Shown here: one piece after another, positions 1 to 10,520 of the stretch
How the letters are laid out: each line of letters starts with the position of its first letter
Numbering within the stretch: the first letter of the stretch is position 1
Source of the DNA: Phoronis australis
Taxonomy: Eukaryota > Phoronida > Phoronidae
DNA length: 64,000 nt
Direction of reading: 5' to 3'
Assembly: GCA_002633005.1 (NCBI GenBank)
Contig: NMRA01000163.1
Coordinates: 280,071-344,070, forward strand
Made by a program: the position numbers and the translations under genes
The notes under the pieces: model-generated
Seen by the model: the letters and a program-made list of their open reading frames with translations, nothing else
Told to the model about the DNA's origin: nothing
The model's database searches: none

Positions 1-534
1 ATTGATTTTGCTTCTTTCTACTGCTTATCTGATTATTGATGACATTGTACACTGTACATGTACATGTATCTGCTCGTTGATATGTCGAGAACCTGACACG
101 CCAAGGCGGTATGCTGCCATCTATTGGTTGGCACCAGGTAGCGCTGTTTTCTTCACTTTAAGAAGGCGGGGTTTAATATCGACCAGGCTAGCGGGGAATA
201 TGGGGGAAGTAAATAGCGAATCTCGCCTGATTACATTCAGTTCATTAACAGTGTTTGTCGTGGTTCGTGTACTAAGACCTCTAATCGAGATAACAGAAAC
301 AGACTGAGCTGCTTACTAGGAAGCAATTATCTCTCGAATGAGAAAAGAAGGCTAAAAAATATGCGTATTTTAGTTGATACAGTCTGTGGTTAGCCGCTGA
401 GGTAATTTTGCGGAGGTGTACGCCGAATCACAATAAACGATCTCAGAAGAATAATTTCATATATTGGACAATCGCAAGTTGACGCCTAAGGTAGTTTGTT
501 GACTAATAGACGCGGATGGGTGCAAAGAAGAGAC
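1..534. other. Upstream flank of the UNC-93-like gene
   Basis: This stretch precedes the first convincing start codon of the UNC-93-like gene. It should hold the promoter and 5' untranslated region, but I see no clear TATA box or other core promoter element. A run of overlapping TACATGTA-type palindromes lies near 55-70. A frame open from the window edge to about 307 resembles nothing I know and is best read as chance. Confidence 0.4.
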
Positions 535-1674
535 ATGAGTTTCTACCAAAGCACAAACCAGTTGCTAAAATGTGGAGAAAGTTCAGAGCGGCTGCAATCT
601 ATGCCGGGGAGTCGAGGTAATGTTTGCTTCTCCCAGAGCATAAGTGAAGAACCCGACAAGCCGATTTCCAAATCTGTTAGCTGTGAACGGGTGGTGCAAA
701 TTGGATTAAAAACAAAGTCATGTTTGTCTTCTCAAAAAGCAGAAAAAATTCATTTGCGTGCTCGTTTGAACGAGACTCCACCAAACGATACTGCGACACA
801 AAGTTTAAGCTTGGCGCCGGCGAAACAAGGCATGAAGAATCTGATAATACTGGGAACATGTTTTATGTTAGTTTTCACCGCATTTATGTCACTGAAAAAC
901 GTCCAAAGTACTTTAAACGAAGAGGAAGGCATTGGAATGATATCCCTCTGCGTTCTATATGCTGCTTCAGTTGTATCGTGTTTTCTGTCGCCGTGGATCA
1001 TTCATAAACTGGGCACAAAGGGCACAATTTGCGTGACGTTTGCGATGCTGCTCATTTACACTGGGGCAAATTTTTACCCTAAAAATAGTGTTCTCATTAT
1101 CTCGTCAATCGTACTGGGTTTACTTAAAGGTCCACTCTGGAGTGCCCAGTCCACGTACCTGACAACACTTGCGTATAACTATGCCGCAGTTACCGCACAA
1201 GTTAACGATCTTGTCATCAATAGGTTCAATGGAATATTCAGTGCCATCTTTGAGACTAGCCAAATATGGGGTAATCTCGTCACGTCGTTTTTGTTCTCAG
1301 CTAACAATCACACGTTGAATTCGAATCCGTTGAATGAGACTACTGCCAGACGAGTCTGCGGCGCAAAGGATTGCGAACACCACAATGTCATAACGACTAT
1401 TTTGAAATCCAGCTCGTTTGCCGTCATACCAGCAGAGCTGGAATACCTGCTTCTCGGTATATTATGCGCCTGCGTCTTCGGAGGATTGTTGCTTAGTATT
1501 GTCTTCCTGGAAAGGGTGTCCCCCATTTCGGAATCAAAACCAACAATCCAGACATCAAAACAATTTCTCTTGTCAAGTTTCATGTTAATGAAAAACCTTA
1601 ACCTGCTTCTTCTCATTCCGATTGTTTTCTTCATTGGCCTACAGAGGGGTTTCCTTCTGGGGGATTTTACAAGG
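535..1674 (+). CDS. UNC-93-like membrane protein, coding exon 1 (residues 1-380)
   Basis: First coding exon of an UNC-93 / UNC93A family protein, a multi-pass membrane protein with the major facilitator fold. In nematodes UNC-93 is a regulatory subunit of a two-pore potassium channel; the ligand of UNC93A-type proteins is uncertain. The ATG at 535 is the first Met in the open frame, which opens without an ATG near 496. Residues 1 to about 97 are a hydrophilic, Ser-rich cytoplasmic tail. Membrane segments begin near residue 100 (MKNLIILG). Family hallmarks include the block after TM1 with NVQSTLNEEEGIG, the NFYP motif, and GPLWSAQSTYLT near residue 199. A luminal or extracellular loop holds two N-glycosylation sequons (N257, N267) and a Cys pair (CGAKDC, about 275-280). 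The exon ends in phase 0 at the donor GTGAGT (1675-1680). Orthology to one vertebrate or worm paralogue is not resolved. Confidence 0.9.
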
Positions 1675-3537
1675 GTGAGTATTTAAATGTCTTCATTTTG
1701 TTAGCCTTAAGGGTACATGTACATGTACATGTATACTCCCGTACACTTTCCACGTTTAGAAGTGGCTACGTTTATAAAACTCCGGATGGTTGTAAAAGTG
1801 TATTCCGCCCTTTCACTCACCATTTCGTGACGTTTACGCAGATACGAGACTCATTACTGACGTCATTCCAAGACAAAATATTAAATCAATCCTTAAATTC
1901 ACTACACAAAATATATGTAACAGAGGAATATGGTGGGTGACATAATCACCATGGTGCAGGAGTAAAATTTCAGTGACCCGTGAAAGGTCACACTTAAGTT
2001 CACCTTGTCTGTTTGAATTGGATGCCTGGGAATGTCAAAACAGAAGTTAAGGAGTGTCTCTTAGTTCACAGAACACAATGCTCGCCAGCTGCCGCACTCT
2101 GCTAGTTCGTCTTACATGAATATCACTTTGCAAATGTTTTAATGTTGCAATTTAGGTGAATGTATGCCTCTAAGTCCACCAAATGTGTAACCAGATGTTT
2201 TGCCAAGAGTATCCAATCAAGGGAACCAAATGTGATGAATCGATAATTAAGAGAAGAAACGATCGTCGACGTGGAGGGCTTTGCGCAATGAACAGGAGGC
2301 ACGCCCCCTTGTGCTACTAACCTACCCGTCAGTGTTCAAGACTCGTGTTTCTACCCCTAGAGGGATAGTGTAGGCCTTGCAAGAGGTCTTATTGGAAATC
2401 GTGATATAGGATCGAATTCGCCTTCATTAATTACTGTAATCTGTACTTCAAACTGGAGTATGAATACACGTGCATAGAACACGCTAAATATAGAGGGAAA
2501 TGGCATGGTCCGGTTTCTTGGGGTCTGTAAGTGTCTTAGGACTTAAGACAGAAATTTTCCGTTTTACTCTCCCACATCACAACTGAAAGAAAAGGTTTAG
2601 CCAAGTAATTACGAGCGCATCACAGTCGCAATTTCTAGAAATTACCCCTAGTTACTAGCAGTCATGTGTATTTTCCCAGAGGCTATGCGCTTTTGCACAA
2701 TTGAGATTTAAATACTTTTCCGAAATAGTTGTGTGAAGCGTAAGACAACAATGGCGACTTAAGTCTTAAGACGCTTTACGTGAAACAGACACCTGGAATA
2801 TTTGAGTCAGAAGAATTCAACTCAAAGTACAACGGGGTTCTTCTAGTCTACAGATTGATCAATAATAGCAATAAAACAATATGTTTTTAGCTTTATTGCG
2901 ACCGGTTGCATGAAAAAATCCGAAATAGTGACTCAGTTAAGATCGCTAAATCATCTATGCATTTGTGGCTTAGTTTACTAGTTTAGAACGTTTTGTGTCT
3001 GTCAATTTCTTTGTCTTTATTAGGGATTCCTCTTTGGCTATCGACATTTTCGAATAAAATATCTGAAAATCGAGGCCAAATGTCTCAATGTATAAGGACG
3101 CACATGTAGAACTTAAAAAGGCATGGAGCGCGAAAACTTGTCAGAATATCTCGCAACGTCTACTACAAAGATTTTCACATTCCTCTGTGAGGGAATTTCC
3201 AGAAAAAAATACAAAATTTGCGATTTTTGAAATACGTGCGAAGGAAAAACTCTGTAGTCACCACAGAGTTTCTAATTTCCCTCTCACTTATGATAAATGC
3301 GCGCTCATAATCATTCGACAAACGGCTGACTGACAAGATGGATATTAATGGCAGATTATAGTGTGTGGTCGCATTCGACAGCACAGCATGAGGCAAGTCA
3401 GTGAAACAAACAATTTTTCAAAAAGAATTCCACGTGCATTCTAGAATATAATTTTTGAACGCTACGATAACTTTATAACTAATTTCATATAGTAAGGACT
3501 TGCATCAAATGCTTCTTAATCAGACTGGCTACTGCTT

Positions 3538-3830
3538 TGTTTAAATCAAAGGTCAAAGGTAACATTTTCCACATCAGGGAAATATATTACATCTATGTCT
3601 TGCCATACTAAATAAAGAGACGTGCTTTGCATTGCGGGAGAGAAATCGACGAAGTGACGAGCAGTTGACAGATGGTTTTTTTGAAATTTGAAAGGAAAAT
3701 GCTTTGACATCAACAGGAATTCAATTTTTATGAACAAATCGTAAAAGTACCCGGTGAGCTGATTGAATTCTGTGTCAGCCGCAGAGAACCACTTTGAATT
3801 ATGCAATTTATTCTGTTTTTCGCTATCTAG
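3538..3830. repeat. Dispersed repeat C, copy 1
   Basis: This segment aligns with 37181-37440 over about 270 bases, in the same orientation. Shared blocks include ACGAGCAGTTGACAG and TTTTTTGAAATTTGAAA. On the - strand both copies are open and translate to related peptides around SKHF...FQK..LSTAR.FVDFS. No terminal repeats or target duplications were found. It may be an old transposon fragment, or less likely a duplicated exon. Confidence 0.6.
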
Positions 3831-4324
3831 GCCTCTTTAAATTATGTTTTCGTTGATATTGAAAATCCAATGTAGAGTTTAGTAATATTCTCGATGTGCA
3901 TCATAGTCAAGAATCAACTTTGTAATGACAATCCGTATCGCAGTTGCTCCCCAATTATGCAAAGAGGCATGTATGTAACTGAAGCAAAAATGTAACCGAA
4001 TTTCGAATGTGCATCCAGTCTTGCATAGCAAGCTACAACACTACTATGGAAACTGTTCAAAACGAGGACACCATTTCCTGTGGTCGGCGCAAGAGTACCG
4101 TATTTGTTGGCAACCTGCCACGTATAGTACATGTACGACAAGGTAACAGCGCTGTTGGTATTAGAAAGTGTCATCACTAGAACTTCCAACGCGTCTTTTT
4201 TCAAAGAAAATTGGAATGAATATAGACCGGTGGATACTTACTGAAAAGCAAAATATCAGAAAATGTTGGATGTTCCAATGATTAAGTCGTTGTACCAACA
4301 ATTCTCAGACAGCGACAGTTACAA

Positions 4325-4370
4325 AAATGATAAAATCAATTATGACGACTATGACGACGACGATGACGAC

Positions 4371-4412
<42 letters not shown>

Positions 4413-4440
4413 AGTGATGATGATGTTGACGGTCTGTAAA
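4325..4440. repeat. GAT/GAC trinucleotide microsatellite
   Basis: Runs of GAC then GAT/ATG trinucleotides form a simple repeat, with a longer imperfect relative at 4556-4612. It explains an open - strand frame encoding runs of Ile and Val, which should not be taken as a gene. Confidence 0.9.
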
Positions 4441-4520
4441 ATAATTGTATATAGATGTCTTTGTACTTTTTGAACCCAGATATAATGCCTCTTGGCGCTT
4501 TCTGGGTTATGTATATTCAT

Positions 4521-5124
4521 TGTATCGAAGATTTCGTAACAAACATTATAAAAAAATGATGGTGACGGCGATGATGATGGTGACGGTGATGATGAGGATT
4601 GTGAAGATGATAAACTGAGTGCTTTTGAGTGCTTCTGATCAATCTGAGCACTTTTTGTCTAATCATCCCGTCACTTGAGTTTTAGCTCTTCTGAGATTTG
4701 TAATTGATGAGAGTTTCAACCTAGTTTGCATTCTTGATGTTTCAAAAGCACTACAGACAGGTTCATGTCATAATATCCTAGGTCTGTTCTGTGCACAAAT
4801 GAGCGAATGCATTAGATCAACANTGTACCGAAGATTTCGTAACAAACATTATAAAAAATGATGGTGACGGCGATGATGATGGTGACGGTGATGATGAGGA
4901 TTGTGAAGATGATAAACTGAGTGCTTTTGAGTGCTTCTGATCAATCTGAGCACTTTTTGTCTAATCATCCCGTCACTTGAGTTTTAGCTCTTCTGAGATT
5001 TGTAATTGATGAGAGTTTCAACCTAGTTTGCATTCTTGATGTTTCAAAAGCACTACAGACAGGTTCATGTCATAATATCCTAGGTCTGTTCTGTGCACAA
5101 ATGAGCGAATGCATTAGATCAACA
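4521..5124 (+). repeat. 301/302-bp direct duplication joined at a single N
   Basis: Bases 4521-4822 are repeated almost exactly at 4824-5124. The two copies meet at an N (4823). I see one substitution near the start (TGTATCG versus TGTACCG) and one A fewer in a homopolymer (7 versus 6). The near identity and the ambiguous junction base suggest an assembly overlap that was not collapsed, rather than a biological tandem duplication. Confidence 0.9.
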
Positions 5125-6673
5125 CAAATTGATTCACACCTTAAGTGATTAACCAGTTGGGAATTCTACTGCGAATGTTTCGCTTCGCAGCACGCTGAAC
5201 CATTTGCGGAAAATAAATGGAGTTGCACTCGATGATTCTTCCCAAGAGTCTGGGGTTCTGTTAAAACGTTTCGCATAGCAGCGCTTGTTTTTTTGGGTCT
5301 CTGTTAAGTTTACTCACACTGGTAAAACGATTCGTTATTTCGAATGTCTTGCATCTAAATAGTAACATAATCCATAAATTCCAAGGTAAAGAAATAGTTT
5401 AGCAAGGGCCCATTTATCAAATGTCTATTGGTAGTCACTCAGGGTTACAGAACCTATCTTGCAATGGAAGGCTTCTGAATTTTCGGTTAGTTTTCTTGAG
5501 AATTGAAAACGACGTTTGAGTTTTTTATTGTAAAAATCTTGAAATTCTGGCTCGCTGAAACCTTCAACGTTATTTAATTCATCTGGTGTAAGTGCTTTAT
5601 AAGTATTATACATGTAGTTATCAACAACTTTATCGTAATTAGTATAACAATTATCAACAAAATTGTTATTACTAATAATGCCTGCGTGTACTACGTTGCA
5701 TGCATTGTGCAAGTAATCTGCAGAGTGCCAAACAAACGTGTAGAGCTTGGCAAGCTCGTACCAGAAAACACGAGAATCTGCAAAAAGTAAGTCACACTTT
5801 GAAAAAGAGCGATGTCTAGAAACACTAACGACCACTGTATAATATTTTAGAAAACTCATTTACTATTGTTATCAAATGTTGCAAGGAATCATCGCACCAC
5901 CATTGGTATTCAGTTGGTAACACCATTACAAAAAAGAAGTACCATTTTTCAAACGCCACGTTAGCCTCTCCTGTCGACGCCAGTGATTCCAAAGCCAGAT
6001 TCTTTTTACTGCATCGTAGATAAAAAATACATTGGGCTTAATTATCAGAAATTCCTCGTATAACAACAACAAAAACAAACAAAAATCATTGTTAAGTCTA
6101 TGATATTTTGCACGGGGAGCTTAATAAATCAATTTCGTTAAAACATACAAGAAAGACAGAATGCGGGATTCAATTCCACAACGAAAACGAATATATTGTC
6201 CGGATGTAATAGCTGAATCAAGAACCAACTGAAACTACATGTACATGTACGAGCCTGAACGTTTTGTCAAAGAATTAGTGTCAATTTAACTTCAGGTTCC
6301 ACTATTGCTCTTCCTGAACATGTACACGAAGCTTTCACCATCTTACGTGAAGCTCGATGTTCATTAACTTTTCATGCTTTTCTTATTCGTGTGGTGAAGA
6401 ATCATCGGAACATGTTCTGAATAATTAACTATCAATAAGAGTAATAATTCACATCTGGATTAATGAATTATGGGTACAAATGCTACGTGATTTAAAGAGT
6501 TCCCACCATTACCCTGTGTCTCCAAAAGAATTTTATTAATACTCCCTTTGCTAAGAAACAAACCAAAATTTTCAAAAAAATATATTTTTCTGCTATCGGG
6601 ATTGTACGTGTACGTAATGGGTGGAAGACCGTTTCCGCCGTTGTTGTTTTTACCAGTGCACTACTGACGAGTT

Positions 6674-6941
6674 ATGACGAAAGTCTGTGGAGAGTGGCCT
6701 TTTTCGAACATGAAAAGGTGCGTTTATAGAGGCTGTAGTAACAATGAGTTGACTGAGAACGTCTCTGTGTTCAAATTTCCTAAATACGTGAAAGTTGCGG
6801 TTTGTGCGCTGCACGAGAATGTGGAATGTCAACGTGGAACATGCGAGTCAGTCGGGAGCTACACTTTTGTTCGGCACATTTCAAGAAATCGTGCTTCAAC
6901 CAAGCACAAAAGCAGCGTTACGATGAAGGACTTGCCACCTT
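6674..6941 (+). pseudogene. THAP zinc-finger exon with two frameshifts
   Basis: THAP domains are C2CH zinc-binding, DNA-binding modules found in transcription factors and P-element-like transposases. Frame 1, from the ATG at 6674 or 6710, gives MKRCVYRGCSN...FKFPKY, the C-x4-C start of a THAP domain and its FKFPK block. The homology then moves to the next frame (about 6798-6870: KLRFVRCTRMWNVNV). It moves again to the third frame for FCSAHFKKSCF, the C-x2-H zinc ligands, and ends DEGLATL just before a donor GTAAGT at 6942. All THAP landmarks are present in order but in three frames. It is either a decayed exon or carries sequencing indels. No transposase-like partner exon was seen nearby. Confidence 0.8.
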
Positions 6942-7098
6942 GTAAGTGTATTTGCAAATTTTACACATAACGAACAAACTGTTTCCATTCTGGGGTGAGT
7001 GATGCTGATCGAATGCTGTAACATGTAGGCTTATGCATTGTGTTTAGACCGTCCATGCTCATTCCACCTCGCCAATAGAGAATATGAGTGATCCAGGT

Positions 7099-7389
7099 TT
7101 ACTGTGGCTTTTGACAGCGATTATTAAGCTCTATTTTGTGAATATTGACCTCTTCTTGGTTCAGTTCGTTGTGGCTCACATATGTCTGCAGCATTTCTCG
7201 TGCAAGTTGGTAGAGTTCATACGGTCTCAAAGCCGACGACAGTTCGCTAAGTGGGAAGTCGAATTCATAGTCTGATTCTTCAAGTACTTGTGTGTAATGC
7301 CCGTATCCACTCTCCTCTCTGTCTGCATAATAATTGTCCAGTTCTCACTCAAAGTCGTTCTTGTCTTCTTATCTGCTGTGTTCCGCCAT
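7099..7389 (-). pseudogene. Possible acidic N-terminal exon with two in-frame stops
   Basis: Reading the - strand from an ATG at 7389 gives 96 codons to a TAA at 7099, interrupted by TAA at codon 7 and TGA at codon 15. The 81 codons after the second stop are open and strongly acidic and tyrosine-rich (YYADREESGYGHYTQVLEES, then a segment with LRPYELYQLARE). This composition is unlike the flanking DNA and resembles the acidic N-termini of invertebrate transposon-linked proteins, but I cannot name a family. It lies just downstream of the THAP exon on the opposite strand, so the two do not belong to one gene in this arrangement. It could also be chance. Confidence 0.35.
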
Positions 7390-9419
7390 AGCAATGGATT
7401 GTCGTGTGCCAAACGTGTTCCACCCATTACATCACTTGGCGGGAAACGTTTTGTTCAAAATTAAAAAAATCGCAATTATTTGGCATGAAAAGTGCTTATT
7501 TAGTTCGATTTTTTCTAATACTCATTTCATATTAGCTAACTGAAACCCCAAATCTAAGAAAATTCATGGTGGAAACTCAAGGTCAATTATAGAAGAAATT
7601 GTCTAGTGGAGTCAACTTTCGGCAACATATAGTTCTGACGTGCCAACCAACCTATTACTGCTTGCCAGTCAGGGTGTGGGGAAATGTGAAGGCTAAAATC
7701 GTCTTCCATCCTGGCCCACAAACGTGCGTCGCTAACGAGAGTAGAAATACGGGTATTTTTGTGAGTTTGGGAAATGCGGAGAGCGAACCAGGGAATTTGC
7801 GTGTAGGATATAAAAATCTTTCAGTAGACCTCGCGTTCAAATGACGTTTGGTATATACATTTACGTCATTATAAATGAAGCTCAAAGTGAAAGAAATTCA
7901 TTTCCTAACGTTTCTTTCCTTTATGAGCATCTGATGTGGAATAGGTTACTGATGAAAACTATAGAACTTATGAAAGCACACGTGACATACTGAAACGTGA
8001 CCGGGTATTATTATTTCCAGGTACCAACCTACCAGTGCCACCAATAAAACTTTACACTGTTTAATAGCGGGAATACTTTTTTCTCACATTCTCTTGTCCT
8101 ATGGGTTACCTTACCAGATCACCTACATATTTCAACGCACTTAAATTACATTGCCAGCTACGGTACCCAGCTTTTTCAATCTGTCTGATATCTGAATAGA
8201 ACTCATTTGATGTGAATGAGTTAAGAATATGTAATAAGTCTCAAAATTAAGACTTGGACTCGTGGATATGCCGCTGTGTGTGTAACTGTTAATGCAATCA
8301 AGGTGGGTGTGGCCTATCTCCGGTTGCAAAAGGAAACTATTACCTTCTTTTCTACAGTAACTTGATGTCTTGAGTTGTGTTACCAATTCTAGAGTATGTT
8401 TTTAAGATTAACCTTGAGAGTGTGCCTACTAAAATTTTAGGGAATGTTTGAGGTAATATTTAAAACCTACTTTCAGTTTTTAAAAGGCGAAATTTCGAAA
8501 GTTACGGTATCTAAAATTAGCGTGAGACCTTCCTGGCTCGTGTAACCTTGCGTCCAGGAAGCGTAAGGAAATTTGAGACCATTAATTTGCCGTCTGCTGA
8601 AGAGGTACAGTACAGTAGTTTTCAACGTAAACAGGACGTCGTCGAAGTATGGCAAAGTTTTTACCCCGGCTAAACCTTGACTTAATTTCCCTTACTATCG
8701 ACTAAAACACTTTACCTTCCAACAAAATTTCTCGACCAAATCTTGGCAAAGTTTGTCGAAATCTCGAGAAAAGATGACTTGCAGGTTCATGTACAAAAAG
8801 CGGCTGGGCCCCATAATGGAACATTAAAATCTAACAAAAGTTCGAAAAATGCCAATGTATTGCAACAAATATTTGATTAAATGCCAAATAATTCTGGCAA
8901 TAAGGTCGTCGAATTTTGGCAGAGGTCGACACAACTTTTTCACATTCTGTTCAGCTTATTTTGAAAGTTATGTACAATACGATGTGCTGAAACTAAGGAT
9001 TCAGAGCAAAGAACTACTATTTCATGTAACCATCACGTTAGCGGAATATTCCGGAACACCAAAATACAGTTAGGAATGGCTCTGAATAAAAGTTCTGAAA
9101 AATAAGTGAAACTCTGACTTAAGACTGCCCGACCCTATAATCGTTTTATATTTGAAATAGTTATGTTTATCGACATTGACGAACATGTAATAATGACATA
9201 GATGGCTACGTGATGCGATGCACATTTGAGCAGCCCCTTGTTGAGTGATTTGGTCACGCACCGAGATGTGTGGGGGTCCACTTAATTTCCAATGTGAGCG
9301 TACATAGGTCCATGTGTTAATATGTATATCTGCCGTCTAAATACTAAATTAGGCGCTCACGTCTAATGTGACCGAAACTTGACATGCACATCCGTTATTT
9401 CAATAAATTAAAAGTTTTT

Positions 9420-9840
9420 GTAGAACCTCAGTATTGACAAGTTCGCGTATTTAGCCAAATTTAACACATTAATAACCACATATTTTATGAAAGTAGAAGG
9501 CCTTTAAAAATTGATTTTTATGACTTTATGTCATTATGGTATTAATTGGACGATATGACCACATCTTTCCAAAAAATTCACAAAAAGACACATTCTTAGC
9601 CAAAACAACGGAATTTCCTAATAACTAAATGTCGATTGATATAAATGATGAAATCTCAAAAAACGTTGTTACAGTTTTCTATAGTGTCATTTCGCTTACG
9701 TTTAATGAAACTTTTGAGCGATTCCTAATAACGTTATAGAGAACAATGCATAAAGCATATTATGGTAAAGTTTGAGATCACCTAAATCCAATCAGCTATA
9801 TCTGAGATATTAAGTTCCGAAAGCAGCCAAATTTGGACGT
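9420..9840 (+). repeat. Dispersed repeat B, copy a
   Basis: This segment shares a series of blocks in the same order with 10014-10520, 22173-22575 and, inverted, 43950-44358. The blocks are GTATTTAGCCAAAT, then GTAGAAGGCCT, then a stretch ending in GCATAAAGCATATTATGG, then a CAGCTATATCTGAG region. The copies are well diverged. The termini of this copy are unclear. Confidence 0.55.
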
Positions 9841-10013
9841 GTTATGCAGATTCAAGGGCTTTTCACTAAGACTGCGGAAAGGCGAATAGCAATTATCCAT
9901 TTTGCGTATATAATTTTACTCAAGAGGCAATTAGCTGTCACAAATAACAATAATTGGTTGACAACCAATACAACCGATGCGTCGCATTTTCTACTTAAGT
10001 TTACTCGACTTTA

Positions 10014-10520
10014 TCGACTTGTCTGCGTATTTAGCCCAAGTGGCTACGAAACTATGGATTTAACTGTGAGTATATACTACCTTCAAGAAAGTAGAAAGCC
10101 TGTAAATTTTGAATCTGGTTTACATCAAACTGAATCAGGTCACGTAACAATACATTTTATTAAACTTCAGCAAAAACGCAAGGTACATCCATAGCAAAAC
10201 AACGTTATCAAGAACAGGACCAATATCAATGTTAAACTCGGAATATCAAGAACCGCACCAATATCAATGTTAAACATGGAATATCAAAAACGCTGTAACA
10301 GTTACACTTTTCTAAATCGTCGTTTCGTTTTGGTTTGATGCAACTTTTGATTGTTTTTATGAAAATGACGCAAGTCCCATTCTTCATAACCTTCATGCAA
10401 AAGTGGAACTATGTAAAAACAACTGCTAATAGCGTTTTGGAGAACCGTGTTTAAAGCACATGGTATCTGAAAGCCATTCAGATATGATGTTCCGAAGTTT
10501 GCCAGCCGGACACGCACACA
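10014..10520 (+). repeat. Dispersed repeat B, copy b
   Basis: A second copy in the same orientation, close behind copy a. It has GTATTTAGCCCAAGTGGCTAC, AGTAGAAAGCCTGTAAAT, GGAGAACCGTGTTTAAAGCA and the CATTCAGATATGATGTTCCG region. An open + frame of 116 codons at 9844-10194 overlaps it and is probably not a gene. Confidence 0.55.

Noticed and set aside
2-307. 101-codon open frame at the left edge, considered as an upstream exon
   Set aside because: No domain and no acceptor or donor linking it to the UNC-93-like gene.
4305-4520. Hydrophobic Ile/Val-rich open frame on the - strand
   Set aside because: It is the translation of a GAT/GAC microsatellite.
5425-5859. 144-codon open frame on the - strand
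   Set aside because: No recognised domain or splice context. A frame of this length is about what chance gives in 64 kb of AT-rich DNA read in six frames.
9844-10194. 116-codon open frame on the + strand
   Set aside because: It overlaps dispersed repeat B and has no domain.
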